From Collybia mongolica (taxonomy: Eukaryota > Basidiomycota > Agaricomycetes > Agaricales > Clitocybaceae): a stretch of DNA of 64,000 nt. How positions within the stretch are numbered: position 1 is the first letter of the stretch; every line of letters starts with the position of its first letter. The notes under the pieces are model-generated. The model did not search any database, was not told the DNA's origin, and worked only from the letters and a program-made list of their open reading frames with translations. Location: contig JAAXNY010000006.1 in NCBI GenBank assembly GCA_013420905.1, positions 3,472,001 through 3,536,000 on the forward strand, given 5' to 3'. Below, piece after piece: positions 10,808-22,457 of the stretch. A program made the position numbers and the translations under genes.

Positions 10808-12242
10808 TCAATCTAAATGAGCACCTGCAAGGCAAACAATCTGGTTTGGGTTAAACTTCCGCAGTTCTACCCCCGCTTGTTGAAACAGCGATGCAGAAGC
10901 ATCATCCCTTAAATGAATGTGAATAGGAAAATGCCTGCTGAATGAACCCAACTACTGACACTTTGTAGCTCAAGTTGTATACGACAGTCTTCACTCCCGT
11001 TTGGATAATTTTAACAGTACAACGGAGACATGGACAGCTGGGTGAGTGGTTATCAGCATGGCTCGGAATGGGATAAGTATAAATGCCCAACGAACGTATT
11101 GCAATACAACACAGCATCCTTTCCAATTCTCTCGCGTCCTGCCTCGAGCAATGCATTCTCTTCTGCATGGAGGCATACACACTCATATGGGATTTCAAAG
11201 GAAGGTGAATTCCCATTACAATGGGGACAGCCACCATCGTTGCAGTTTGCCAATCCCCGCGGGGTTCCATTGTACCTAGGCGGTGTCAGTAGGAACATAT
11301 CATAAAGGGAGTATTTCCTCTTACCCGGTTGCAAGCACCCTGTTTTCACGTACGAGAACAGCCCCGACCCGCCGTTTCATACAGTTTGACCGATGAGAAG
11401 CGAGAGAAGCGAGGGTCTGGATTGTATTATGAGTTTGAAAGGAGTAAAACTAAGCTAGACAACAAAACCATGAAATAGGCATCCCATCCCGGGCGTAAGT
11501 TTTCAGGATCGAGGAGATTGAGGCCATCGATATGTGCATGAAGGAGATGTATGTCTTGGAACGAGTTCACGATCCGGACATTGACAAGATCGCTAAGACT
11601 GCGAAGAGAGGACGGATTGTCTTCTGAACCTGAGGAATCCCCAAATACTACAGTGTCGTCCTCTTGTACGAACAAGGATATTGATAAACTAAGATTGGGG
11701 TTAAATTAACCGTTAGACCGAGTTTATTCGGAACCTGCCTCTTTGAACGCAAAAACCGCTGGTGTAGCGGCCCGTCGAGACTCAGGAGCATGAAGAATGG
11801 GCGTCTGACAAAAAGCTCGACGGATTGGCGGGTACGGAGATCGGTAGTGACAAAATTTGATTTCCAATTTGTGGTGATATGTTTCAATAATTCATAGGCT
11901 GAACGAAACTGCAATGTCTCCCGCGTTTGCCCAAGTGTGGCCAAGGATAAGTTGTGCGAAGGGGATGCCGAAATCGAGCCTCCTCTGCCTATGATCGAGC
12001 CGTCCCCGAGATTAGAGTGAGCCAATGTTTCAGTGGAAGTAGTTCTATTCAATATCTGTCCCACACATTCATTCAGGGAAGATAGAGACAAGATATTCTG
12101 GAAACTGACGACAACGTACCCCCTGTCTAAAAGTTTTATCATCCTCCAGTATCTGGACACATCTGAAACCTTTTTCAGATACGAAAAAATTCTTGACGGT
12201 AGACTTTCCAGAGAAACGGGTGCCAACTATCGCTATCAGCAT
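10808..12242 (-). CDS. DCD1: dCMP deaminase with N-terminal P-loop domain
   Basis: Deaminates dCMP to dUMP for dTTP synthesis. Seven exons (12242-12120, 12055-11735, 11660-11469, 11416-11325, 11275-11096, 11037-10960, 10907-10808) give exactly 362 codons. The N-terminus MLIAIVGTRFSGKST carries an intact Walker A-type loop, as in the kinase-like domain found in many fungal dCMP deaminases. The C-terminal deaminase has RPGWDAYFM, RSNCMKRRVGAVLVREN, YNGTPRGLANC, the zinc/proton-shuttle CLHAEENALLEAGRERIG and the zinc ligands of CPCLRC. The last junction (GT|gtcagt) gives SYKVDDAS. Exon 3 contains an acidic linker between the domains. It is convergent with TTI1. Confidence 0.95.
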
Positions 12243-13009
12243 GATCGCTGCTAACAGAGCCGCAATAACAGTTCGTCACAAGCGCAGGTGATCAGCAGGT
12301 GATCGTGACCATTCGCGTTGCCATGTCACACTTGCTCTTCAATTACCACGGTGCCCGCCTGTACATGTGGGGGGGCAAAGAAAAAATTGCATCCCCAGAA
12401 AGAATAGCAAGGCACAGAATGAGCGAAATTGGCCACTTTCAAGTTGGATCTTCTGGAAATCACGTTAAAGACATCTAGGACTGCATTAATGCCTAAATTT
12501 ATATACACAGAAACCCGATAAATTAGAACTCAGATGCTATGCGAGAGAGTGGTGAGTAACTACATTTATATCTACCTCTGACCTTGGTTTGAAATGGGTT
12601 AACAAGATTTGTAACCCTCAGTCAAATTTCTTCAGGCTTCAATGAACTTTCCCATTCAACTTGAAGACAAACTAGACTCTAGTGCTTGGATGTTTAGATT
12701 TTCCCTTTAAGCTATTCTTCCCAGAAACACGACATTCTTCCTGCATACTCGTTGACTGCAGTTGGGATGAGATGGGATTCACATGTACCACGACGTGATT
12801 ATGTAATCATTCTAAGACGCGTTCGCCGTTACACGCGCGCGCATCCAATTTGAAGTGGACGCAGTCTGCTTGTCAAGAGAACAACTATGCTCAGATTACT
12901 CAAAATATTTCTCTCATTATTCGACAGCGGGCAACATGCTTATGGGACCTCGGACATCTCTACATGTTACCACATATACAGTCTTACAGTGACGGAGATT
13001 ATTTTATTT
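12243..13009. other. Intergenic, no gene seen
   Basis: A 767-bp stretch upstream of the dCMP deaminase start and downstream of the POP3 stop. It contains a short direct repeat (caggtgatcag/caggtgatcgt near 12285-12308) and a (cg)n-rich patch near 12835. Short frames here show no family resemblance. Confidence 0.5.
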
Positions 13010-14074
13010 TCACTGAGAAGCAAGTAAAGGCTGTCGACGTTGTTTTGCTGATCTCTTTCCTTCTGCTCTCCGTTCCTTTGCCACTTTCATATCCTTGGGT
13101 GCCGACGTGCGAATCTGCTTTATGTGAGTGGGAATAAGTGGCCTATGGTGTGCTGTGCTTGACAGCCAGGGCGCAGTCAATGTAGGGACTGTATCTAATA
13201 GCGTGGCAAAGTTCGGTACCACATCAAAATCTGCCTACACACAAATTAGTCCCAAAGGTGTCGAATAAGTGATCAAGAACATACGTCAATAGCGAACACA
13301 GCAGCCCTTCGCAATCCAGTGGCTTGTGCCAAAGCGACCTCCGCCCCTTTTGGGAGCGGAATAAGTTTGATAACATTTGCAGGTCGAGAAGAGTTATAAG
13401 CCGCGACCAAATGAGGTAAATGATCAACCAATAAAGGGGGGTCGATATCACCGCAGCAGACTAAAATCGTTTTGAGTATAGGTAGAGCTGCCGCTTTTGG
13501 CTTATCCACGGCCGAAGCGTCCATAAGGAGTCGCTCGTACTGTATTTGTGCTTCCAATCGCCTCGTTACTTCGTTGATCCCTACAACGATGTGTTCAAGC
13601 ATTACGGGCCTCTCTACACTCGATGGGGGACCTTTAAGAGTGGTCGCGTATGCGATTTCTGGAGGGTCCTTGGGGGCTGATTCGTCCATCATGAGATCTT
13701 GAGTCTCCACTACCCTAACACCCTCAACCTTCTGCCTCTTATTTCGCTTTGATTCCACCCGTTGTGAGTGTTTCCTCTTCCTAGATTCTTTGCTACGTTC
13801 GGTAAGGTACCTGGCAACGCCATCAAGCATGCCAACAGCCAGCGCAAGTAAGGTGTTTTGTACATTCACGGGAACGGAAGGCCTGTTGAATGATCCTGTG
13901 AATGTGTGATTTCCCTGGGGTTGATAGTGATCTCCACCATTGAACTCTGAAAGGACTATCAAGAACGCTCTTGAAGACCACTTTTCGGTCAGCATCTTGC
14001 CCGGGCTTCGCGCGATTGGAAACGTGGCTGTGAGTTCGAACAGTTTTGTGTGACATGACGGGAGGGGCCTGCAA
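13010..14074 (-). CDS. POP3: RNase P/MRP subunit Pop3-like protein
   Basis: Pop3 is an L7Ae-like protein subunit of RNase P and RNase MRP, acting in tRNA and rRNA processing in the nucleus. Three exons (14074-13938, 13882-13285, 13234-13010) give 320 codons. The N-terminus DRKVVFKSVLDSPFRVQWP is the conserved Pop3 start. A lysine/arginine-rich stretch (RSKESRKRKHSQRVESKR) is a likely nuclear localisation signal. The L7Ae-like core is KTILVCCGDIDPPLLVDHLP, with LIPLPKGAEVALAQATGLRR typical of the family. The exact start is uncertain: a second in-frame Met lies six codons on. Only 131 bp separates it from the divergent arrestin-like gene. Confidence 0.85.
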
Positions 14075-14205
14075 CCAAGTGACGACAAGCTTGTGACTGT
14101 GAATCTTTAGATTGGCAGCACAATGTTTGCCTCACAAGGTCATGACAAGCATGTACATTTATCTCTCAGGTTTCTATTTGCCTCCAAGCACTGGACCTCG
14201 CATCA

Positions 14206-17200
14206 ATGTCGCATAATGCGTCGACAGGGCTTGGTTTTGACTTTTGTCTCTCTAAGGACATGCCAATTCAAGCACGAACAGACCTCGCCCTTGACAGTCT
14301 CCCAAATGATCACAGTAACATACACCGCACGTCCACACGAAAATCTAACCGATCCGATCCAGTAGTGGGGTCTGGACCAGAAGCCATGGCGTCCGAAGAG
14401 TCTTACTCAACTTTGCGATCTGCTTCGGGGATGAAAGGGCTGTTACAGTCTGAACCAGGCGATACAATGGTTGAAACAGACGTATTTGGAAGATATTCAG
14501 GCTTTGGGGAAGGTCACTGTATCGCGTTGGGAACCCCCGAAGGAAGTCTGAGGCAAGATAACCCTGATTCTATTTCTCAACCTCAACAAACCGCATTATC
14601 TCGGCACGGGACTCTACTCAGTACAGAAGCCACACCCGAACGGAGAGCCGCAGAGTTAAAGTCTATCCTTGGGAGTGCCAATTCGCGACTGAAACCTGGA
14701 GCAGCAATTCTTCCTAATCCTGGGCAACTAATTGATTATGAAGGACCAACATCGCTCGAGCAAGCGAAGTCGCGTGCGCGTGTGGAGGTTGACATTGTTT
14801 TACATAGCAATACTTGTGTCCAAGGCGGACACCTCCAGGGCCATGTCACAGTACACATCCGAAAACGTCTGAAGAATGAGTCCGTGGTCGCGATATCAGG
14901 TGGAAAAGTCAGAGTCATAGGGTTCGAATCCATTTCTAATGAACGAGAGCGATACCCATTTTATCAATGCTCGTCCCCTCTATCCACCATAACGACCTCG
15001 GATAGTCTATACCGTGAGCGTCAATGCGATTCAGAGGGGTTCTCTCAAGCTTCAGAGGGTAGACACACGTTCCCTTTCTCTATGTACCTCCCACTTTCTG
15101 CAGATCATGGCATTCCTAAAGGTGCGATGCACACACAATCAGGTGTAGCAGTCCGCTACATCGCGATGGTGTAAGTCTTCATAAGTTTATGCGTCCCTTC
15201 GACTCAAAACTACCGTGCAGTTCCATCAAAGTCAAGGAATTAGAATCAAACAAGCGTTCTATTGCACATTTCTACAGGGAATGTGAGATTTGGCCCCGCT
15301 TGAATCCATCCGTAATCCTGGTAGCCGCTGTTCAACCTCTTCAGATGAGTGCTTCAAGAGGCTTGTTCAGGGGAGGAAACGGGAAAGTAAGTATGACTGC
15401 CTCGTTACATCGTTTACACTGGATCGCTGGGCAACAATGCTATGTCTGCATCAGCGTCACTAACGCGACAAAGAAAACAATCAAGAGTCTCACATTATCT
15501 TTGCTTCGCACAACCATTGTTTTCAAACCAAATTTGGGCTTGAATATACTATCTGGGGATGTGGATCCCGATGCCTGCCAGACATCCACAAGTCAGAAAC
15601 AGATCTCCGAGTCTGTACTTGAGATGAGTCAACGAAGTGCTCGGGGGCATGCAAGTGCTAAAGGATGGTGGACAGGTGTGGGCCCCGGAGAGCACCTGGA
15701 CTTTTCTCATTTCATTGCCATACCGGTATTTTTCCTGTTTATTCATCCAACATATTATTTAACATGCCAATTAGCCCGATGCTCTGTCCATCGCGAGAAG
15801 CAGGCTGCTTGAAGTCGACTATTCTCTCAGGGTTACGCTCAGCGCACGCACCCTCAGAACGGCCGATGTTCAGGTCATTCTACCAATCCGAATAGTCAAC
15901 TTTTTTTCCATCGACCCACCACCAAGCTTACCCCCTCCGGGAAACAGTAAGAACGTCAATCCTAACGAGAATATGGATTCGGAGGAGTGTGCGGCAGAAC
16001 GGTCACACTGTGATGACAACTCGCGACCGGGGGCGTCGGGGCTCTTCGGATCCTATGGGGTTGATTCTAGATTAGAATCCCTGGCTGAGACCGATGAAGA
16101 AAATGCTCTTGCTTCTGAAGACTCTGGGATGCTAGATGAGTCTCTAGACAACGCATATGATGGCGTTGACTCTGAATTCTACGGAGAATATTACCAGGAC
16201 ACAATTGATGATGCTCAATACCCAGTCTCCCACGAAGATGCGGGCGATTTTTCGATGTACGAAGACGATGCGGACGAGATAGCACAGTATACCTACCCTT
16301 TTACGGCCATGGATCCGGAAAATGCTCGTCGATTTTCCGACCTTTACTACGTGTCTGTGCAAGAAGATCTCGACCAACTATCTCAACAAGATGAGGTCGT
16401 CTCCACAGAAAGTAAGCCACAAGGTAAGCCAGCTCAACCGCTGACCTCTGGAAGCCTCCAAGACTTCAACATCCCAAAGCCCTCAACCTCAATCTATCCT
16501 GCATTGCGTCCAAACGCGCGGCGGCCGATTGTCCTTCCACGACCGAACCGTCCCCATGGCCCGTCTTCTTTTGCTCAGCGAGTTCAAGAGAAGATAAACG
16601 CCATCGCTGCCATCAATGATCCTGGAAATCTGGACCTCACACAGAACCCTCCGATCACGCATCAAGGACTCGCGCAGCCGCCCCATACAATCTTTGACCC
16701 GGACGATGGCTCGTATTTCTCTGCACAAGATTCCCTCGATCAAGCACTAGATATCACCGAAGGCGCACATAATCAGCAACATGGTTCAGCAGGTCCAGCA
16801 CCAGTAACACGTCCATCGACTTCTCGAGGTCCTCACGACCCAATGCATGCTCGGTTTTCCTCGGAAATAGAGTCAACAGCATCTTCAGCGTTCAGTGCAG
16901 TTTCGGGTTCTACAAACAGCGGGTCTCGACTCTTGCCGATGCCCCCTTTTACAAATGATGACACACCGCTGGACGCAGGAGTCGCCCCTTCAGCACCGCC
17001 CTCGACTCGCCTTCTCGGTGACGCTGATGTTTTGTATACAGATGCACCGGACGCCTATCAGCCAGATCATGTACAGCCAATGCAAAATGGTGATGGAGGC
17101 ACTGTCTCTGGCATCTACACAAGCACTGCGAGACCCCCGATGATGGCGCCCGCCATGGGTGGATCTACCAGTTCGGTCAAGGACAGAATCAAGGAGTTGG

Positions 17201-17238
17201 AAGAGAGGGTTAGAGCTGTAGAGGCGGGGGAAGCTTGA
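14206..17238 (+). CDS. Alpha-arrestin-like protein (arrestin C-terminal domain)
   Basis: Alpha-arrestins link Rsp5-type ubiquitin ligases to membrane cargo for endocytosis. Three exons (14206-15170, 15221-15725, 15775-17238) total 978 codons. Residues around 190-560 form the arrestin part: VEVDIVLHSNTCVQGGHLQG, RHTFPFSMYLP, GVAVRYIAMVSIKVKEL and VDYSLRVTLSA. The remaining C-terminal half is acidic and low-complexity and ends in a short coiled coil (KDRIKELEERVRAVEAGEA). I found no PPxY ligase-binding motif, so the link to ubiquitination is not shown by the sequence. The first intron (15171-15220) splits the V-S junction at phase 2. Confidence 0.75.
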
Positions 17239-17541
17239 GGAGTGTTGAGTTTCCCTTTTCCTGTGATTTTTGGATTATGGTATAGTAGATTGTACGAGAT
17301 GATGGGATAAGGCATTACGGACACTCGAGTACGATACTAGTCTTGGAAGTAATGTGCAGGGGTGATAACTTAGGAGTACATTGATTGGATGGGAAGCATA
17401 AGTAAGATCATCGTGAGACTGAGGAGTCGAGGGAGAGTAAAAGTAATAATGAAAATACCCAAGAAGACAGCAAACATCCCTCGACCTCGAGAGAAAAATA
17501 GGTACAAAAGAAAATACCAGAGATGCAAACGATGAGATAGG
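17239..17541. other. Convergent 3' region
   Basis: A 303-bp non-coding gap between the stops of the arrestin-like gene and VTA1. It presumably contains both 3' UTRs; no repeat or RNA gene was seen. Confidence 0.5.
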
Positions 17542-19235
17542 CTATCCTCCGAGGGCAGCCAATGCTGCTCTCAGCTCCTTCCTTGCTTGTTCTGCATCCT
17601 CATAGTCCAAAGCACTTATCGCAAACCGACAGTGTTTTTGCGCCTTTGCGATGATGCTTGGTGTCAGCTCGAAAGCTGGAGGCGGAGGCGTGTAGATGTG
17701 CTGTTGGGGGAGTTGCTGGTATGGCTCGGGTGCAACAAGGGGCGGTTGGGGAGGGGAGTAATAGGCGTGGGGGTTCGGAGGGAAGGGAGGCTGTATGAAC
17801 GTGGTTGGCGAGGCATTTGATGCCCATTGGTGAGGGTCGGGTACGAACCCTGGAGGAAGGGATATGCCTGATGTGTCCAGACCATGGGGAGGCGCCGGAA
17901 CAGACGCTGATGGATCGCCAGGCCAATTGGCAACGTGCTCTGTGTCGTCGTGTAACGGCGATGTCGGGGGCGTTTCGCCGATGGACGATGTTCCGCCTAT
18001 AACAGACGGAGTGAAATGGACAGATTTTTTAGATGCCTCATTACTACTGTTTGTCCCTGCGGAGCCGGGTGTGTTGAGGCCGAGACCTCCGTTGGCGTAA
18101 AATTGGTTTGCTGCCTGGGGATCGAGCTCCTCGCTTACCCAAGCCTTGGGTTTTTTTCGGACACCCGCAGTCCCATTGCCTTTACTTCCAATACTCCCGG
18201 TACTGCTCCCACTGCCGCTCCTTGGTTTGTGGCCACGCCTGTCGCGATTGGTGTGTCGTGAGCGCGTCGGTGACTCCTGTTCCAAATCGCCTGGTGGACC
18301 CGGTGCAGCCCCTGGCGTGGCAGCTGTACTCCAGCTCCCAGGAGTTGCCTCTCCCTCTCCAGCCCATACACCGAAGTGCGCATTGGGCTGGACATCTATA
18401 CCTAAGTCCGACAGGGACGGTGGGGTCTGCGGCGGTTGGTGCGATCGAGAGTATTGCAACGACTGTGCCGCACGTGGTGGTATATCAACATGTGTCGGTG
18501 GGGAAGAGCGTTTGATGCTGGGTGGTGATCCGGAGCTGGAGCTGCGGGGGGGTGTTGTCCGCCTGACGCCCGTTGGTCGTGGGGGGGACGCCGGTGGTGT
18601 GAGATCTGGTTCGGGGAGGCCTGAGCCTGCGGGCCCAGGCGTGGGCTTGCGGCCTTCGCGAAATGCCTTGGCGATGTCTGCGGCTTTCCATTTGGCGTAT
18701 CGTATTTTTTCTTCATTCTAGGGAGGGGTTCAATATCAGAGCAAAAGCCTAGGCAAGTGGACGCACTGAGTCAGCGACTTCGGATTTGGGGAATATTTTG
18801 AGGACTTCAAGGAAATTGGCTGCCGCGAGGAACTTCTTAGCCGTTGACCTAAGGTAAGATGAGATGGGGAAGTGGGTGTGAGACTGGAACGTACCTGTTG
18901 GGATCACCGCTACGATCTTCGTTGTCGGCCATAGTAAAGACTTTGAGCGCAAAATTCTCGACGTAGGCGGAACTTGCAGACTCAATATCGACAGCGTCGT
19001 TAGGGCCAATGTCTTTCTTCAGGCGTTCGAGTGTTCCAAGGAGGGCGAATAGAACGTCGCGTGAGGGGAGATCCTTGGCTCTGAGAGCGATGCCGACTTG
19101 TGCAGCGTAGTACGCGCACCAGTAGGCCATAATTGGATCCTGTGAGTTGAGTTCATCTGCGCGTTGGAGGTATGGGGAGATGGATTTGAGTTGTGGGGTT
19201 ATGGGAGGAAGACCAAGGAGTCGTTGGGAGGACAT
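17542..19235 (-). CDS. VTA1: Vta1 homologue, ESCRT-III/Vps4 activator
   Basis: Vta1 activates the Vps4 ATPase that disassembles ESCRT-III at multivesicular bodies. Three exons (19235-18895, 18848-18767, 18717-17542) give 533 codons. The N-terminal Vta1/callose-synthase domain holds SISPYLQRADELNSQDPIMA, YWCAYYAAQVG, STAKKFLAAANFLEVLKIFP and EEKIRYAKWKAADIAKAFREG. A long Pro/Ser/Gly-rich linker follows. The C-terminal Vps4-binding domain is AQKHCRFAISALDYEDAEQARKEL (two helices, dimerisation), with ALAALGG at the stop. Domain order and both conserved ends match Vta1; the linker is longer than in yeast. Confidence 0.9.
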
Positions 19236-20159
19236 GGTTATAGGGAAAGGGAGACTGATATCCTGATCATGTTATATACACCCTTGAATTTCAAAAATTA
19301 TATAAAAAAGGAAAATAACAAAGGTCAGGATACGATGACGTAACGTGACTCGATCACACTCGGATTCTGTGAAAGAGGTCAAGGGATCCTACCTTCTGTT
19401 GCACTCTTCACAGCATATCTTTCCATTTCCTGTCATCCCAGCTCCCAGGTCCACTCAGCGCAGTCTGTATTATCACCTCCAATCCACTATCCTAATTCGT
19501 CATCGAAGACCAGAACTTTCATCTCTCGAGGAATAATCCACTTGGTTCTTCTCATCGTGCAATCATGCGTATATATCCCTCATATTCTTAGTCTCCACTA
19601 TCCGATAACCACAGCGTTCAGGAATCTCAAACGGCGTCACAACTCCGAGTTGGGCCAGTGCTCAACGCGCACATCGGCCACAGCTTCGCGGAAGTGCACA
19701 TCAAATTAGAAAAGATCGGCCTTAACGCTCTCACATGTTGATCTTTGCAACGGAAACAAGCTGGCCCATGTTGAATCCCCACACCAAGCCTCATGTCGTC
19801 TATTTTCAAGTTTCACACCACACAATAGCACAAATGCTGAGAATAATCTTACAATCCCAGAGCGGCGGATCATATGATAGATCGGTGCCGAACAAAGGGA
19901 GTCAGTTTACCTCGAGGAAAACACGCGGTGTGGGACAGGTAGATGTGAAAGACTAAGGTTAGGCGTCTCCACACGCGCCTTTTGTCCAGGACTAAGGCAT
20001 CTTAGGCATGCATGACGCATACTCATTTACTTTGCAAATGTGGCGTTTTGCCGAGGAGAGCGCACTGTACTAACATTGATGATTCTATTACGCTGTCGCA
20101 GCATATCGTGTAACACCTCGTGTAGGGGTCTGAGCGCCTACAGCGCAAAGGGGAATCAT
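19236..20159. other. Intergenic, no gene seen
   Basis: A 924-bp stretch upstream of VTA1 and downstream of the coiled-coil gene on the same strand. Short frames are present but none resembles a protein family or has plausible splice structure. Confidence 0.5.
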
Positions 20160-21479
20160 TCAGTGCTCGGGAGGTAGGTTGACATTTCCCGCCATGGAAT
20201 CTGGACTATCCATCACATGCGTCTGTCTTCCGGGTTCCAAAGCATTGACAATCAGTGATGCAGCTGGGTTCTTGGGCTTCTCCGTTCTTCCAGTCGAGCG
20301 GGAAAGTGACACAGGAAGGATGCCGTTGTCGCCTCCAAATGGCGACGAATACGGCTGGGAGAACGATGTCCTTGACGTTGTGAGAGGTGGTCGCACGAGG
20401 GGCGCATTGTTGTGGAGGTTGGGATTGGTGTGTGGAAGTGTGGCCGAGGTAAATGGTGATTTACTTTGCATGGGCGGTGTATCGCCAGGCGTTGTTGAAT
20501 TCTGCCGCGATGAATTCTTGGTAAATTCAAAATTGGGCTCTTGGAGCGTGTGGAATTCGGTTAAAGCTTTCGATAGATCGTCGAGCTGTATGTGATGGTG
20601 TTAGATGTGTAGGAACCTCGTCAATGAAGTTGTTACCCTGTCCATAATGTCATTAATAGACTCTTTCCTCCCCTCAAATTGATCGGCGAGCTTTGCAAAC
20701 TCCTCTTCTCTAGCTCTCTTGATTTCCGCCTCTTCATCTCCTGCAACTTCAACGCCTTCTTCGTAGCCGTCTCCTTCCGGCGCATCTATATCTACCACTT
20801 CGGAATCTTTCTTCTCCCCTTCGTTCTCCCTCCAATCTCTCCTCTCCCTGGTATCAGCCCGCCCCTTGCCCCGCCCACGGCCCTTCCCCTTCCCATCACC
20901 AACCTTCCCGGCCCCCACCCCCTCCACTTCCAAATGCATCCGTGCCACCTGATTCTGCAGGTCTACTACGCGCGAAAGGTGCATCCACAACTCCTCCTCT
21001 CTACCTTCTGCAACCCGGACCTGCGACGTGTTGCCAAGATGGCGGAATTTTGTTGATGATGGTTCCTCCCGATGCTGCGTCTGAGGATTAGAGCGTTCCA
21101 GCGCTGGGAGGCTCCCTACGAGGGTACCATCGTATGGGTCGTACACAGGCTCTCTAGGCGCGGTTGCCAAAACTGGTGACGGCGTTGGCCCGTCAAAAGC
21201 CTCGGTCGCGTGGAGTGTGGTATCCTTGTCAAGCTGGTTGTCGCTGTCCCGATTGGCGAGTGGGTCAACGCCTACGGGCTGCCCATGCATCTCCGCAAGG
21301 ACAGCATCATGGGGTGAGGCGAATCCAGCGGGCGGTGTGTGCTGTTTATCTTTTTCAGGCAACTCGTGTGGGGGGTGCTCGCTGATATTTGTGTTGGTGC
21401 GCTGAAGGTCAGTCGAGCGACGCGCCGGGTCCGTGGGTTTGTCGTTGTCAGGCTTGGCGCCAAACCACGAATTCAACAT
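20160..21479 (-). CDS. Uncharacterised protein with charged coiled coil
   Basis: I do not recognise this gene. Two exons (21479-20637 and 20585-20160) give 423 codons and a clean GT-AG junction (DR|LDDL). The protein starts MLNSWFGAKPD. It has a helical segment (EELWMHLSRVVDLQNQVARM), a Gly/Lys/Arg-rich patch (GDGKGKGRGRGKGRAD), an acidic region, and a coiled coil (DEEAEIKRAREEEFAKLADQ) continuing into INDIMDRLDDLSKALTEFH. The C-terminus is Ser/Pro/Asn-rich and looks disordered. No catalytic motif, signal peptide or membrane segment is visible. Its length, splice structure and regular helical heptads argue for a real protein, perhaps a scaffold or adaptor. Confidence 0.7.
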
Positions 21480-22457
21480 CGTGGTCGACGTCGATCAGAG
21501 CCATTGGTGTGACGTCACGCGTACCATAATTTGCACCTGACCTTCCCACACTAAGAGCCTTAAAGACTCTATTTACCTTGAATCCCCAACAACACCGGCA
21601 ATTGATAAATCCTTCCCAAAATCATAAGGGACTAGGCCAAAGTTAATAAAAACATATCCAATGATGTTTATTAATTTTACGCGCCACATCGGGCCTGTTC
21701 GGCACTGCTGCGCCAACCATCATGCGCATCACTCGGCTACCTTGAGCTCACATATGCAATTATTTTTGGCTTGTTTTCCCTAGTTTCTTTTATGCAATGC
21801 ATCAATGCTAGTTTACAGAGTCTTTACATGCCATACACCACGTTTCTCCTGTGTCCAGAATGTTACTATTGCTTGTATAAGTGTGGGGGTACAGATACAC
21901 CCACAGGACCTAAAACACAAATGCATAGGCCAGATACCATATATAAGGTAAATATATGTTGTATTATGATCAGATATAGGCACTTCTATTGGGATTTGTC
22001 AATGACATGAAGAAAAAAGCAATAATATAGCTAGGCACTTGAGGCCAGCAGCATATGTGACAGAGTCCTCTAACAGTCCCCAAAACTGTTGTATAATCTT
22101 GTTGCATATATAAATCGCTCCAAGCGTTCGTTTAGAGGGAGGTTGGGCAAAGGGATGTAGTCAGAACAAAGAAAGTGAGGAAGGGGGCCTAAAAATAGTT
22201 ATATCGCCCATAGAGCAAGAATAAAAGACTAGAAGTTGAAAAAGACACCAAATAAAGCAGCGTGTAAAGTCGCATCTATGACAACCTCATCTTGAGTAGT
22301 TGAGGATGGACCAGTAAACTGTTGGTGAAATCCGGACCTTTGTCAATAGCGGGCCGCCAGGAGGAACTTGTGACACGCAACGCGTTTAGGCCGCGAAGCA
22401 TAACACATGGATCACACAAGGACTTGACGGTAGAAACTCACTGTCGCACTATGAGCC
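21480..22457. other. Intergenic, AT-rich, no gene seen
   Basis: A 978-bp stretch holding the promoter of the coiled-coil gene and the 3' region of the GNL1-like gene. It is AT-rich with no open frame worth annotating and no tRNA-like fold recognised. Confidence 0.5.

Noticed and set aside
14931..14941. ggttcgaatcc, resembling a tRNA T-loop
   Set aside because: It lies inside the arrestin-like coding exon (encoding GFES) and no acceptor stem or anticodon arm surrounds it.
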